Assembly (NCBI GenBank): GCA_017619735.1
Contig: JAFZRT010000022.1
Span: 1 to 44,704, forward strand
Length of the DNA: 44,704 nucleotides
Direction of reading: 5' to 3'
From: Clostridia bacterium
GTDB taxonomy: Bacteria; Bacillota; Clostridia; Christensenellales; CAG-138
The translations under genes were made by a program, and so were the position numbers. A model generated the notes under the pieces. The model ran no database searches, was not told where the DNA came from, and saw nothing but the letters and a program-made list of their open reading frames with translations. Shown here piece after piece: positions 26,295 to 35,797 of the stretch; position 1 is the stretch's first letter, and every line of letters begins with the position of its first letter.

Positions 26295-27365
26295 ATGATA
26301 AGGGAAAAACTTGTTGATATCATAAACAATCATAAATGGATCAGCAGGCTTATCAGGCCCTTGGTATTCCTGGTAAATACGAAAAAAGGGAAGGAAAAGC
26401 TCGAAAAAGCAATCGATACATTTGTTGACAAAGAGCATAAAAAGGATCCCCGCTATATAAAAAGACTGAAGAGAAAGATGAAATGGGCCCAGTACAGGTA
26501 TGAGGTCACGTACAGCGAGTATTTCCTTATGGACTTTGAAAAGCTGAACAGAACCGGGAAAAAGTCTTTTTTCGGCGACATTGAGAGGGCCCGGACGATC
26601 GGTGAGACCGGAACGGATGAAACACGTGAGCTCTTTTACGACAAGTTCAAGACATATAATAAGTTCCGCAAATACTATCGCCGCGAAATGATCGAGATAT
26701 CGGACGACAATGATTGGGAGCTCTTCAAAAAGTATATCGATTCTCATCGGGATATTATTATCAAACAATACAGTGGATCGATGGGAAAGGGCATACAAAG
26801 GATAAAGGACACGAAGAGTCTTGAATCGCCCGAAGGATTGTTCAAAAACGTCATTTCGAGCGGCAAATGCGTCGTTGAAGAGTTCATCGATCAGTGCGAC
26901 GAACTCGCACAGTTCCATCCATCCTCAGTAAACACAGTCAGGATCGTATCCGTTACCGTTAACGGAAAAACGGATCTGATCTATCCGTTTTTCAGGATGG
27001 GAAGAGGCGGTTCCTGCGTCGACAATGCGGGATCCGGAGGGATCATTGCCGCAGTGGACGTCGATACCGGCATTATTGTCAGCAGAGGAAGGAACGAGCA
27101 AGGCGAATGGTTTATCGTCCATCCCGATTCAGGCAAGCAGATCATCGGTTATGTGATACCCAGGTGGAACGAATTGCTCGCGCTCGCCCGCGAGTTGGCA
27201 ACCGTTGTGCCCGAACAGCCGTTTGTCGGTTGGGACCTTGCATTGACCGATGAGGGATGGGTCGTGATCGAGGGCAACTGGATGTCGCAATTCCTCAGGC
27301 AGTATGTCGATTTGATCGGCTGCGGCGAAACGGTTAGAAATTACCTGAAAATGATAAATGCATAA
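26295..27365 (+). CDS. Sugar-transfer-associated ATP-grasp family protein
   Basis: A 356-residue protein resembling the ATP-grasp group found in cell-surface polysaccharide loci. Supporting segments: DIIIKQYSGSMGKGIQRI (nucleotide-binding loop), FHPSSVNTVRIVSV, and VGWDLALTDEGWVVIEGNW (acidic metal ligands near the C-terminus). Reaction unknown; ATP-grasp enzymes typically join a carboxylate to an amine or thiol. GAGGTG precedes the ATG. Base composition is AT-richer than the upstream operon and the gene is bracketed by the 22-bp repeat, both signs of acquisition. Confidence 0.72.
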   Translation: MIREKLVDIINNHKWISRLIRPLVFLVNTKKGKEKLEKAIDTFVDKEHKKDPRYIKRLKRKMKWAQYRYEVTYSEYFLMDFEKLNRTGKKSFFGDIERARTIGETGTDETRELFYDKFKTYNKFRKYYRREMIEISDDNDWELFKKYIDSHRDIIIKQYSGSMGKGIQRIKDTKSLESPEGLFKNVISSGKCVVEEFIDQCDELAQFHPSSVNTVRIVSVTVNGKTDLIYPFFRMGRGGSCVDNAGSGGIIAAVDVDTGIIVSRGRNEQGEWFIVHPDSGKQIIGYVIPRWNELLALARELATVVPEQPFVGWDLALTDEGWVVIEGNWMSQFLRQYVDLIGCGETVRNYLKMINA

Positions 27366-27380
27366 CGGGCAGTTCCCCAA

Positions 27381-27402
27381 AGCGGCGTCGCGAGGATCTG
27401 AA
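27381..27402 (+). repeat. 22-bp direct repeat, copy 2
   Basis: Identical to 26238-26259, but here outside any reading frame: it is a relic of the malic enzyme gene's last codons and stop. It starts 1143 bp after copy 1. Confidence 0.85.
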
Positions 27403-27452
27403 TCGACCGTTACTTTTCCCGATAAAGGGAGATAAGGACAGGATAACCAGCC

Positions 27453-28631
27453 ATGAAGGATCTTGTTAAGAAGGTTTTTCGCTTTACCGGAATCAAAAAC
27501 CTTTTTCATTCCATAAAAGCTTTTTCTGCAGGTTTGATACAGAAAGAAAGCATATACAGGTGGTACAAACGTCTTGATCGCTTCCCGGATACGTTTCTTT
27601 CCGGGAAAGGATTTCCTGATCTTTCGCCCATACAAAAAAGGGAAATCAACGATTTCTGGAAGAAGTATGGTGTTCGTAAAGTGAATTATAAGTGGTATCG
27701 AATGTATTATGGAATCACGGGGACTGTTGATCCGAGATTCATTCCGCATTCAATCCTCGCAACCGTTGCATTCCCGTATTATAATGATTTGGCAAAAGCA
27801 AAAACCTGGGCTGATAAAAATGAGTTCTGCAGAGTACTGCCTTCTATGCGTTTTCCTGCTACTATAGCACAGAGGATCAACGGAAGGTATTATGACGAGG
27901 AAAGACATTCCTACGGTTCGGTTATTACTCAAGAGTATGTTAATAAAGTATTTGACAAAATACGATCATATGACCAGTCATGTATAATCATTAAGCAAAC
28001 TCAAATGACAAACTCGGGAAAAGGAGTAAAAAAGGCGATTGTTCAAAGCAACGAAGATCTATCACGTCTCCTTGAGTCTTTATCTTCATCAAACTTTATT
28101 ATTCAGAAAACAATCGTCCAGCATTCCTTCTTCAATCAGTTCAATCCAAGCTCGGTCAATATTATTCGTGTTACTACATGGCGCGACGCAAATGAGGTTT
28201 ATGCTTTTGCTCCGTGCGTAAGATTCGGTATAAAGGGAAGTTTTACGGACATTACTTTTGTTAACGGAAAAGAATTTCTCAACGTGGCCCCGATCAGCGA
28301 TGATGGATTTGTCGGAGAATACTATTATACATTAGCCGGGGAGAAGAACAAATTGAACCTCAAGGACAATAAAGTGCCGTGTTGGAAGGAACTGATCGAT
28401 ACGGTAAAAAAGCAGCATGAAATGTTGGATTACTTTGATGTAGTAGCATGGGATATGACAGTAGACGATGACAATAACCTTATCTGCATTGAGTATAACA
28501 TTCAAGAGCCAGGTTCAATAGTCTATCAGTTTGCTCATGGTCCGATGTTCGGTGACAAAACCGAAGCGCTTCTTGCTTTTTTAGCGCACGATGAAAATAG
28601 AAAAAGGATCCCCGGAAAAATACGCATGTAG
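27453..28631 (+). CDS. Second sugar-transfer-associated ATP-grasp family protein
   Basis: A 392-residue relative of the preceding gene: CIIIKQTQMTNSGKGVKKA, FNPSSVNIIRVTTWRDANE and DVVAWDMTVDDDNNLICIEY align with its motifs. The N-terminus differs (basic, with WYKRLDRFPDTFLSGKGFP). The gene is clearly AT-rich compared with flanking genes and uses more A/T-ending codons, suggesting transfer from another lineage and possibly a separate arrival from its neighbour. The ribosome site is weak: GGGAG is about 20 bases before the ATG and AAGGA about 13. A terminator follows. Confidence 0.7.
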   Translation: MKDLVKKVFRFTGIKNLFHSIKAFSAGLIQKESIYRWYKRLDRFPDTFLSGKGFPDLSPIQKREINDFWKKYGVRKVNYKWYRMYYGITGTVDPRFIPHSILATVAFPYYNDLAKAKTWADKNEFCRVLPSMRFPATIAQRINGRYYDEERHSYGSVITQEYVNKVFDKIRSYDQSCIIIKQTQMTNSGKGVKKAIVQSNEDLSRLLESLSSSNFIIQKTIVQHSFFNQFNPSSVNIIRVTTWRDANEVYAFAPCVRFGIKGSFTDITFVNGKEFLNVAPISDDGFVGEYYYTLAGEKNKLNLKDNKVPCWKELIDTVKKQHEMLDYFDVVAWDMTVDDDNNLICIEYNIQEPGSIVYQFAHGPMFGDKTEALLAFLAHDENRKRIPGKIRM

Positions 28632-28680
28632 AGAGAGCTTCATTCGGAAAACGCGTGATCTGTTGCGAATGAGCAAAAAC

Positions 28681-28714
28681 ACAAGGGCCGGTTCAACCCG
28701 GCCCTTTCTTTTTC
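28681..28714 (+). terminator. Terminator after the ATP-grasp genes
   Basis: AGGGCCGG (28684-28691) and CCGGCCCT (28698-28705) with a TTCAAC loop, followed by TTCTTTTT. Confidence 0.88.
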
Positions 28715-28746
28715 CCTTCGCCGCGATTATATAAGATCGGCGAGCC

Positions 28747-28775
28747 TTGAAATGAAAACGTATGCATAGTATAAT
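28747..28775 (+). promoter_or_regulatory. Promoter of the tkt operon
   Basis: TTGAAA (28747-28752), a 17-bp spacer, TATAAT (28770-28775). The leader is about 58 bases. Confidence 0.75.
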
Positions 28776-28840
28776 TACAATGGATATGTATGCGGCCCCG
28801 AAGCCGCTCATCAATTTGCATCAAACGGAGGAGATCGGAC

Positions 28841-30814
28841 ATGCAGAACATCGACAAACTCGCTGTTACCACTATGAGGATGCTCGCCGTCGAGGCGATC
28901 CAGAAGGCCAAGAGCGGCCACCCCGGCCTTGCCGTCGGCTCGGCTCCCATGGCGTACACGCTGTGGAGGACCATGCGCCACGATCCCAAGGCGCCGGAAT
29001 GGATCGGCCGCGACCGCTTCGTTTTGAGCGCGGGGCACGCATCGATGCTGCTCTATTCGCTCATGCACCTGTTCGGATATCCCGTTTCCATCGACGACAT
29101 AAAGGATTTCCGCCAGCTCGGCGCTCCCACCGCGGGGCATCCCGAATACGGCAATATCCCCGGCATCGAAGCCACCACCGGCCCCCTCGGGCAGGGCTTC
29201 GCTATGGCAGTCGGTATGGCGATGGCGGAGCGTCACATGGCCGCCCGCTTCAACAGGGAGGGCTATAACGTCATCGACAACCGCACCTATACCCTCATGG
29301 GCGACGGCTGCATGATGGAGGGCGTCGCCTCGGAGGCCGCCTCCCTCGCGGGCACGCTGGGCCTCGGCCGGCTCATCGCGCTGTACGACTCCAACCGCAT
29401 CACCATAGAGGGCTCGACCGATCTCGCCTTCACGGAGGACGTCAGGATGCGCTTCGAGGCCTACGGCTGGCAGGTGCTGGAGGTCCCCTCGGGCGAGGAT
29501 ACCGACGCCGTCGAAAGAGCGCTCGATGAGGCCAGAGCGGAAACCGCCAAGCCCTCGCTCATTATCGTTCACACCAATATCGCGGAGGGCACTCCCAAGC
29601 AGGGCTCCGCGTCTTCCCACGGCTCCCCCCTCGGTGAGGAGAACATCGCCGCATACAAGAGCTCCCTCGGCTGGGAGTATCCCGAATTTACCGTTCCCGA
29701 AGAGGTCAGGGCCCATATGGAGGAGCTCGGCCGCGGCTTTGCCGAGGAGCACCGCAGGCATGACGAGCTCATGGCGGCGTATAAGGCCGCGTATCCCGAG
29801 CTCTATGCCGAACTCATGGCGTGGGAGAGCGGCGAGCTGCCTGTCGACGTGAAGGATCCCGCCCTCTGGCAGTTCGACGACGACGCCAAGCTCGCGACGA
29901 GGAAATGCTCCGAAATGATGCTCACGAGGCTCACCGAGAGGATCCCGAACCTCATCGGCGGCTCCGCCGACCTCGGCCCCTCGAACCTTACCTACATGAA
30001 GGCATTTTCCGACTTCTCGAAGGACGATTACTCCGGCCGTAATTTCCGCTTCGGCATCCGCGAGTTCGCGATGGGCGCCGCCGCCAACGGCATGGCGCTC
30101 TACGGCGGCATACGCCCCTACTGCGCGACGTTCCTCGTATTCGTCGATTATCTCAAGCCCGCGCTCAGGCTCTCCGCGCTCATGGGCCTCAACGTGCTCT
30201 ATATAATGACCCACGACTCCATCGGCGTAGGCGAGGACGGCCCCACCCATCAGCCGATCGAGCAGCTCGATATGCTGAGGGCGACTCCCAACACGTACGT
30301 TTTCCGTCCCGCCGACGGGCGCGAGACGGCCGCCTCCTACCTCGCCGCGATGAAGCTTCGCGCTCCCGCGGTGATGGCGCTCTCGAGGCAGGGCCTGCCG
30401 CAGCTCCCCGGCACGGGCGAGGCGGCGATGCGCGGCGGCTACGTGCTCAAGGACTGCGAGGGCGAGCCCCTCGTTATACTGATCGCCACCGGCTCCGAGG
30501 TCGAGACCGCGCTTAAGGCGGCCGAGAAAATGGCCGCGGACCGCATCCGCGTCCGCGTGGTATCCATGCCCTGCATGGAGCTCTTCGACGAGCAGCCCGA
30601 GGAATACCGTGAGAGCGTGCTCCCGCAGCATATCCGCCGCAGGGTCGCCGTCGAGGCGCTGGGCGGCATGAGCTTCTACAAGTATATCGGCATGGACGGC
30701 AAGCTCGTCTCGATGAAGAGCTTCGGCGCGTCCGCCCCCGCGGGCAGGCTCTTCGAAAAGTTCGGCATCACCGCCGAAGCCGTCGAGGCCGCGGCCCGCT
30801 CCATGATCGAATAA
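28841..30814 (+). CDS. tkt: Transketolase
   Basis: A 657-residue full-length thiamine-diphosphate enzyme moving two-carbon units in the non-oxidative pentose phosphate pathway. Visible: [35 protein letters not shown], the cofactor motif GDGCMMEG ending in LYDSN, the pyrimidine-domain SADLGPSN, and [22 protein letters not shown] 28841 follows GGAGGA; a longer frame starting upstream is not needed. It leads a run of six same-strand genes. Confidence 0.95.
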   Translation: MQNIDKLAVTTMRMLAVEAIQKAKSGHPGLAVGSAPMAYTLWRTMRHDPKAPEWIGRDRFVLSAGHASMLLYSLMHLFGYPVSIDDIKDFRQLGAPTAGHPEYGNIPGIEATTGPLGQGFAMAVGMAMAERHMAARFNREGYNVIDNRTYTLMGDGCMMEGVASEAASLAGTLGLGRLIALYDSNRITIEGSTDLAFTEDVRMRFEAYGWQVLEVPSGEDTDAVERALDEARAETAKPSLIIVHTNIAEGTPKQGSASSHGSPLGEENIAAYKSSLGWEYPEFTVPEEVRAHMEELGRGFAEEHRRHDELMAAYKAAYPELYAELMAWESGELPVDVKDPALWQFDDDAKLATRKCSEMMLTRLTERIPNLIGGSADLGPSNLTYMKAFSDFSKDDYSGRNFRFGIREFAMGAAANGMALYGGIRPYCATFLVFVDYLKPALRLSALMGLNVLYIMTHDSIGVGEDGPTHQPIEQLDMLRATPNTYVFRPADGRETAASYLAAMKLRAPAVMALSRQGLPQLPGTGEAAMRGGYVLKDCEGEPLVILIATGSEVETALKAAEKMAADRIRVRVVSMPCMELFDEQPEEYRESVLPQHIRRRVAVEALGGMSFYKYIGMDGKLVSMKSFGASAPAGRLFEKFGITAEAVEAAARSMIE

Positions 30815-30838
30815 TCTACCCCGCCGGACGGAGGACCC

Positions 30839-32641
30839 ATGGCATTCCCCAAAGAACTGATACGCAACTTCAGCATAATAGCCCATATCGACCACGGCAA
30901 ATCGACCCTCGCCGACCGGCTCATGCAGCTGACCCAGACCGTCGCGGAGCGCGACATGGAGGAGCAGCTCCTCGACTCGATGGACATAGAGAGGGAGAGG
31001 GGCATCACCATCAAATCCACCGCCGTCAGGATGTTCTATACCGCGCGCGACGGTAAGGAGTACATGCTCAACCTCATCGACACTCCGGGCCACGTCGACT
31101 TCACCTATGAGGTCAGCCGCGCTCTCGCCGCGTGCGAGGGAGCAGTGCTCGTCGTCGACGCGACGCAGGGCATTGAGGCGCAGACGCTGGCGAACGTGTA
31201 TCTCGCGCTCGACAACGATCTTGAGATAATCCCCGTGATAAACAAGATCGATCTCGTCTCCGCCGATCCCGAAAACGCCATCCGCGAGATAGAGGATATA
31301 ATAGGCCTCCCCGCGGAGGACGCGCCGCAAATCTCCGCGAAGACGGGCCTGAACGTCGAGTCCGTGCTCGAAAGGATAGTCTCCGACGTCCCCGCCCCGA
31401 AGGGCGACGCGGAGGCCCCCCTGAAGGCGCTCATCTTCGACAGTCTCTACGACAACTACATGGGCGCGCTCTCCTACGTGCGCGTGATGGACGGCTCCGT
31501 CCGTCAGGGCGACCGCATACGCTTCATGCATTCGGGCAACGAGTTCGAAGTCACCGAGGTCGGCATTTTCAACCCCCGCCGCCAGCCCGTGAAGGAGCTG
31601 ACCGCGGGCGAGGTCGGCTATATCTCCGCCTCCATAAAATCCGTCGCGGAGACCAAGGTCGGCGACACGATAACCCTCGCGTCCGATCCGGCGAAGGAGC
31701 CCCTGCACGGCTACAAGCACGCGAACCCCATGGTGTTCTGCGGCATATATCCCGCCGACGGCGCCGATTACGGCGCGCTGAAGGACGCTCTCGACAAGCT
31801 CATATTGAATGACGCCTCCATCTCCTACGAGCCGGAGACCAGTCAGGCGCTCGGCTACGGCTTCCGCTGCGGCTTCCTGGGCCTTCTGCACATGGAGATA
31901 GCGGAGGAGCGGCTCGAGCGCGAGTTCGATCTCGACCTCGTCACCACCGCGCCGTCCGTCATCTACCGCGTCGTGATGCTCGACGGCTCCGTCCGCATGA
32001 TCGACAACCCCTCCAACCTGCCCTCTCCCATGGAGATACAGCGCATGGAGGAGCCCATGGTCAACGCGCATATAATGACCCCGCCGGAGTTCGTCGGCTC
32101 CATTATGGAGCTCTGTCAGGAGAAGCGCGGCGTGTTTATCGACATGACCTATCTGGAGGAGAACCGCGTCAAGCTCGCCTACCGCATGCCGCTGAACGAG
32201 ATCATATTCGATTTCTTCGACGGCCTCAAGTCGAGGAGCCGCGGCTACGCCTCCTTCGATTACGAGCTCGGCGAATACGAGCAGAGCGATCTCGTGAAGC
32301 TCGACTTCCTCCTCAACGGCGATATGTGCGACGCGCTCTCGACGATAGTCCACCGCGACAAGGCCTACGCAAAGGGCCGCGCCGTCGCCGAAAAGCTACA
32401 GGAGGTCATACCCCGTCAGCAGTTCGAGATACCCATACAGGCCGCGATAGGCGGCAAGATAATCGCGCGCGAGACCGTAAGAGCCGTCCGCAAGGACGTT
32501 CTCGCGAAGTGCTACGGCGGCGATATAACCCGAAAGAAAAAGCTCCTCGAAAAGCAGAAGGAGGGCAAGAAGCGCATGAGGCAGGTCGGAACGGTCTCCG
32601 TTCCCTCGGACGCATTCATGAGCGTGCTTCGCATCAACTGA
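30839..32641 (+). CDS. lepA: Elongation factor 4 (LepA)
   Basis: A 600-residue ribosome-binding translational GTPase. G motifs: [39 protein letters not shown]. The C-terminal LepA-specific region is complete ([19 protein letters not shown]). GGAGG lies just before the ATG. Its stop overlaps the hemW start (TGATG), the common lepA-hemW pairing. Confidence 0.96.
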   Translation: MAFPKELIRNFSIIAHIDHGKSTLADRLMQLTQTVAERDMEEQLLDSMDIERERGITIKSTAVRMFYTARDGKEYMLNLIDTPGHVDFTYEVSRALAACEGAVLVVDATQGIEAQTLANVYLALDNDLEIIPVINKIDLVSADPENAIREIEDIIGLPAEDAPQISAKTGLNVESVLERIVSDVPAPKGDAEAPLKALIFDSLYDNYMGALSYVRVMDGSVRQGDRIRFMHSGNEFEVTEVGIFNPRRQPVKELTAGEVGYISASIKSVAETKVGDTITLASDPAKEPLHGYKHANPMVFCGIYPADGADYGALKDALDKLILNDASISYEPETSQALGYGFRCGFLGLLHMEIAEERLEREFDLDLVTTAPSVIYRVVMLDGSVRMIDNPSNLPSPMEIQRMEEPMVNAHIMTPPEFVGSIMELCQEKRGVFIDMTYLEENRVKLAYRMPLNEIIFDFFDGLKSRSRGYASFDYELGEYEQSDLVKLDFLLNGDMCDALSTIVHRDKAYAKGRAVAEKLQEVIPRQQFEIPIQAAIGGKIIARETVRAVRKDVLAKCYGGDITRKKKLLEKQKEGKKRMRQVGTVSVPSDAFMSVLRIN

Positions 32642-33783
32642 TGACAGGGCTCTATATCCACATACCCTTCTGCAAAAGGAAATGCCGCTACTGCGATTTC
32701 GTGAGCTTCCCCGACTGCGGCAGCGAGGATCTGTATTTCGTCGCGCTCGTCGCGGAGATGCGCAAATACGCCCCCCTCATGAAGGACAGGACGTTCGAAA
32801 CCGTTTTCATCGGCGGCGGCACCCCGACGAGCATGAAGCCCGGCAGGATAGCGGCCCTCATGGCGGAGGCGAAAAACTGCTTCGATATCGCCGAAAACGC
32901 GGAGATCACCTGCGAGGCGAATCCCGAGTCCGCGACTTACGATAAGCTCTCGGAGCTCGTCTCCGCGGGCGTCGGCCGCCTGTCTCTGGGGCTCCAGAGC
33001 GCGAACGACGCGGAGCTCGGCGCGATAGGCAGGATCCATTCGCGGCAGGACTTCGTCGACGCCGTATCAGCCGCCCGCCGCGCCGGCTTCACAAACCTCA
33101 ACGCCGACGTTATGCACGGGCTCCCCGGCCAGACGGGGGAGAGCTATATTGCCACCCTCCGCCTCGTCACGGAGCTCGGGCTCCCGCATATCTCGTCCTA
33201 TTCCCTCATACTCGAGGAGGGCACGCCCCTCTTTGACGACGTGAAGGAGGGCCGCGTGCAGCTCCCCGATCCCGACGATACCGCCGATATGGAGGACGCG
33301 GGCTTTGAGTTCCTCGCCGAGAGGGGGTACCGCCGCTACGAGGTCTCCAACTTCGCGAAGCCCGGCTTCGAGTGCAGACACAATCTCAATTACTGGGACA
33401 ACGGCGAATATCTGGGGATAGGCCTTAACTCCCATTCGGCGCTGCGCCTAAAGGGAGAATGGACCCGCTTCAACAACACGGACCGCCTCGGCGAATACAT
33501 AAACGAGCTGGGCGAGGGCAAGCTCCCCGTCCGCGATACGAGGAAGATCCCCCGCGACGAGGAGATGTTCGAAACCATAATGCTAGGCCTTCGCAAGACG
33601 GCCGGCGTCCCCCGCGCGGCGTTCGCGGAGCGCTTCGGCGCCGATCCCGTCGAGCATTACGCCCCCGCGGTCTCCGAGCTGGAGATGGAGGGCTGGCTGA
33701 CCGTAACGGAGGACAGCATGTACCTCACGCGGCGCGGCATGGATTTCCAGAACGAGGCGCTTATCAAATTCATGGAGCAGTGA
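32641..33783 (+). CDS. hemW: HemW-like radical SAM protein (heme chaperone)
   Basis: A 380-residue member of the HemW/HemN-like group. The radical SAM motif is CxxxCxxC in HIPFCKRKCRYCDF near the N-terminus, with GGGTPTS and NPES downstream and a HemN C-terminal region (EEMFETIMLGLRKTAGV). HemW delivers heme in species studied; older annotations as coproporphyrinogen dehydrogenase are usually wrong for this short form. The start overlaps the lepA stop. A longer upstream frame lies inside lepA and is rejected. Confidence 0.9.
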   Translation: MTGLYIHIPFCKRKCRYCDFVSFPDCGSEDLYFVALVAEMRKYAPLMKDRTFETVFIGGGTPTSMKPGRIAALMAEAKNCFDIAENAEITCEANPESATYDKLSELVSAGVGRLSLGLQSANDAELGAIGRIHSRQDFVDAVSAARRAGFTNLNADVMHGLPGQTGESYIATLRLVTELGLPHISSYSLILEEGTPLFDDVKEGRVQLPDPDDTADMEDAGFEFLAERGYRRYEVSNFAKPGFECRHNLNYWDNGEYLGIGLNSHSALRLKGEWTRFNNTDRLGEYINELGEGKLPVRDTRKIPRDEEMFETIMLGLRKTAGVPRAAFAERFGADPVEHYAPAVSELEMEGWLTVTEDSMYLTRRGMDFQNEALIKFMEQ

Positions 33784-33786
33784 CCG

Positions 33787-34431
33787 ATGAAGAACAGCGG
33801 CAAAGGCCTTATATTCGACCTCGACGGCACCCTTTGGGATTCGTCGTATCAGGTCGGCATAGCATGGAACGACATGTTCCGCAAATACGGAGTGGACATA
33901 GAGCTCACGCAGGAGCGCATGGCCGTAATGATGGGCCGCACCGTGCCCGAGATAGGCGAGGCGCTGCTCCCAGATATCGAGCCCGTCCGCAGATGGGAGA
34001 TACTCTCCGCCTGCTGCGAGGAGGAGAACCGCCGCCTCAACATGTTCGGGGGCGAGCTTTTCCCCGGCGTCGCGGAGCTTCTTCCCGAGCTTGCGAAAAG
34101 CTGTGAGCTCTTCATAGTCTCCAACTGTCAGGACGGCTATATCCAGTCGTTCCTGAACTATCACGGTATGGGGCCCTATATCAGCGATATCGAGTGCATA
34201 GGCCGCACGGGCCTCCGCAAGGGCGACAACATTAAGCTGATAATCGAGCGGAACTGCCTTGACAAGGCGGTGTACATAGGCGATACGGAGCGCGACATGC
34301 ACGCCGCCCGCCATGCGGGGATACCGTTCATACACGCCTCCTACGGCTTCGGCAGGGGCTTCGGGGCGGAGCGGTCCATCGCGTCGTTTTCCGACCTGCC
34401 GGCGATCGTCGGATCCGTATTGGGGGAGTGA
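33787..34431 (+). CDS. HAD-superfamily hydrolase, phosphoglycolate phosphatase-like
   Basis: A 214-residue HAD phosphatase: motif I FDLDGTLWD (nucleophile Asp), an alpha-helical cap, motif II IVSNCQ, a Lys in the RKGDN region, and motif IV IGDTERDMHAA. The substrate cannot be assigned. It starts 3 bases after the hemW stop; GGAG inside the hemW end serves as ribosome site. Confidence 0.82.
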   Translation: MKNSGKGLIFDLDGTLWDSSYQVGIAWNDMFRKYGVDIELTQERMAVMMGRTVPEIGEALLPDIEPVRRWEILSACCEEENRRLNMFGGELFPGVAELLPELAKSCELFIVSNCQDGYIQSFLNYHGMGPYISDIECIGRTGLRKGDNIKLIIERNCLDKAVYIGDTERDMHAARHAGIPFIHASYGFGRGFGAERSIASFSDLPAIVGSVLGE

Positions 34432-34435
34432 GCGT

Positions 34436-34648
34436 ATGCGCTGTATGTGCAGGGAATGCGGGACCTATATGGTACAGGCGGAGGACGGACAGCTCGGCTG
34501 CATCTGTCCCGAGTGCTTTTCCCGCTGCCGGGACTGCCTCGGCACCGACTCGGTACTGAGCCGCGAGGCCCTCGCCGAGCTCAAAAACGATCCCGCCGCC
34601 GCGGCGATGTTTTTCGCTGCGCGCCGGGAGGAAGATGAAGAAGAGTAA
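34436..34648 (+). CDS. Small cysteine-rich putative zinc-binding protein
   Basis: A 70-residue protein with three Cys pairs: CMCREC near the start, CICPEC about residue 22-27, and CRDC about 31-34, then a helical acidic tail ending EEDEEE. The pairs suggest a zinc ribbon-like fold. I do not recognise a family. GGGGGAG is well placed before ATG 34436. It follows the HAD gene by 4 bases and overlaps the Nudix gene by 14, so it belongs to the operon. Confidence 0.6.
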   Translation: MRCMCRECGTYMVQAEDGQLGCICPECFSRCRDCLGTDSVLSREALAELKNDPAAAAMFFAARREEDEEE

Positions 34649-35066
34649 AGTCATGGAAAAATCCTGCGGAGCCGTGCTCTATAAGACCGTCGACGGAGTG
34701 CCGTACTACGTACTGGTGCTCGGGTCTGTTTTCGGCTTCCCGAAGGGCCATGTCGAGGGCAGCGAGACGGAGGAGGAGACCGCCGCCCGCGAGATAAAGG
34801 AGGAGACCGGCGTCGACGCGGTGCTCGACACGGGCTTCCGCCGCGTCGTCGAATACCGCTCCCCGCGCAAGAGGGGCGGCAGAAAGACCGTCGTGTTCTT
34901 CCTCGCGCGGTACGGAGGCGACGTCTCGCCCCGCGCCGGCCATGAGATAAAGGGACTCGTCGTCCGCCCCTACGAGCAGGCGAAGCTCCTCCTGCGGCAC
35001 GAGGCGCTGCGAAGCGTGCTTCACGACGCCGACGAGTACATAAGGGCGCAGGCGCTGCCCGTCTGA
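34635..35066 (+). CDS. Nudix hydrolase
   Basis: A 143-residue Nudix hydrolase with a complete Nudix box: GHVEGSETEEETA then AREIKEETGV. The short form and FPKGHVE resemble diadenosine tetraphosphate hydrolases (MutT/Ap4A type), but the substrate is unproven. Two starts are possible: ATG 34635, overlapping the previous gene with GGGAGG only 3 bases away, or ATG 34653 with a weaker AAGAAGAG. It is last in the operon, with a strong terminator after it. Confidence 0.85.
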   Translation: MKKSKVMEKSCGAVLYKTVDGVPYYVLVLGSVFGFPKGHVEGSETEEETAAREIKEETGVDAVLDTGFRRVVEYRSPRKRGGRKTVVFFLARYGGDVSPRAGHEIKGLVVRPYEQAKLLLRHEALRSVLHDADEYIRAQALPV

Positions 35067-35082
35067 AAAGCGGAAATAAAAA

Positions 35083-35124
35083 CTGTTCCGGAACGGGAAG
35101 GATCCCGCCGGAACTTTTTTTATT
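35083..35124 (+). terminator. Terminator of the tkt operon
   Basis: GTTCCGG (35085-35091) pairs with CCGGAAC (35108-35114), with an inner CGGG/CCCG stem, followed by seven T. Confidence 0.9.
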
Positions 35125-35184
35125 CTATTTCCGACTCCCGCGAATAATAATAAATGTCCTTATCAACATCTGCGGGGGTCTGAC

Positions 35185-35793
35185 ATGACGGAGCATTTCA
35201 ACACGATAAGACTGGCGGGGGAGGCGCTCTCCGCGCCGGTATTCGACCACGAGGCGTTCGGGGAGGCGTTCTACAGCTTCCGGCTCTCGGTGCCGCGGCT
35301 TTCCGGCGCAAGGGATGCGCTGCCCGTCACCGTGTCGGAGGCGCTCCTTTCGGACGTCCGCATAGAGGCGGGCGCCCCCGTCGGGATAGCGGGGCAGATA
35401 CGCTCCTACAACAGGCGCGCGGAGGACGGCAGCCACCTCGTGATAACCGTGTTCGCGCGCGCGGCAAGGCCCCTTGCGGAATGCGAGCCGTGGATGAACG
35501 ACGCGCAGATGACCGGCCGCATATGCAGGCCCGTCGTCTACCGCACCACGCCCTTTTCAAGGGAGATATCGGATATCCTCGTAGCCGTCGGCCGCAGATA
35601 CGGCAGGAGCGACTACATCCCCTGCATAGCGTGGGGCCGCAGCGCAAGGTTCGCGGGCGGGCTCATGCCCGGCGACACGGTCGCGATACGGGGCCGCCTG
35701 CAGTCGCGGGAGTATCAGAAAACGCTGCCCGACGGTGAGTCGGAGCAGCGTATCGCGTATGAACTGAGCTGTTCGTCGATCGAGCTTATCTGA
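35185..35793 (+). CDS. Single-stranded DNA-binding-like protein with two OB folds
   Basis: A 202-residue protein whose two halves each read like an SSB OB fold: NTIRLAGEALSAPV...FYSFRLSVPRLS, and MTGRICRPVVYRTTP...YIPCIAWGRSARFA...GDTVAIRGRLQSREYQK. It ends SSIELI without the acidic tip that SSB uses to recruit partners, so it is unlikely to be the housekeeping SSB. GGGGGTC precedes the ATG. It converges on the gyrB-type gene with only 4 bases between, and no terminator separates them. Confidence 0.65.
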   Translation: MTEHFNTIRLAGEALSAPVFDHEAFGEAFYSFRLSVPRLSGARDALPVTVSEALLSDVRIEAGAPVGIAGQIRSYNRRAEDGSHLVITVFARAARPLAECEPWMNDAQMTGRICRPVVYRTTPFSREISDILVAVGRRYGRSDYIPCIAWGRSARFAGGLMPGDTVAIRGRLQSREYQKTLPDGESEQRIAYELSCSSIELI

Positions 35794-35797
35794 AGCG

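Noticed and set aside
28811..32353. Very long open frame (1180 codons) on the minus strand opposite tkt and lepA
   Set aside because: It is antisense to two well-supported genes and has low-complexity His/Arg/Gly-rich composition typical of GC-rich shadow frames, with no ribosome site.
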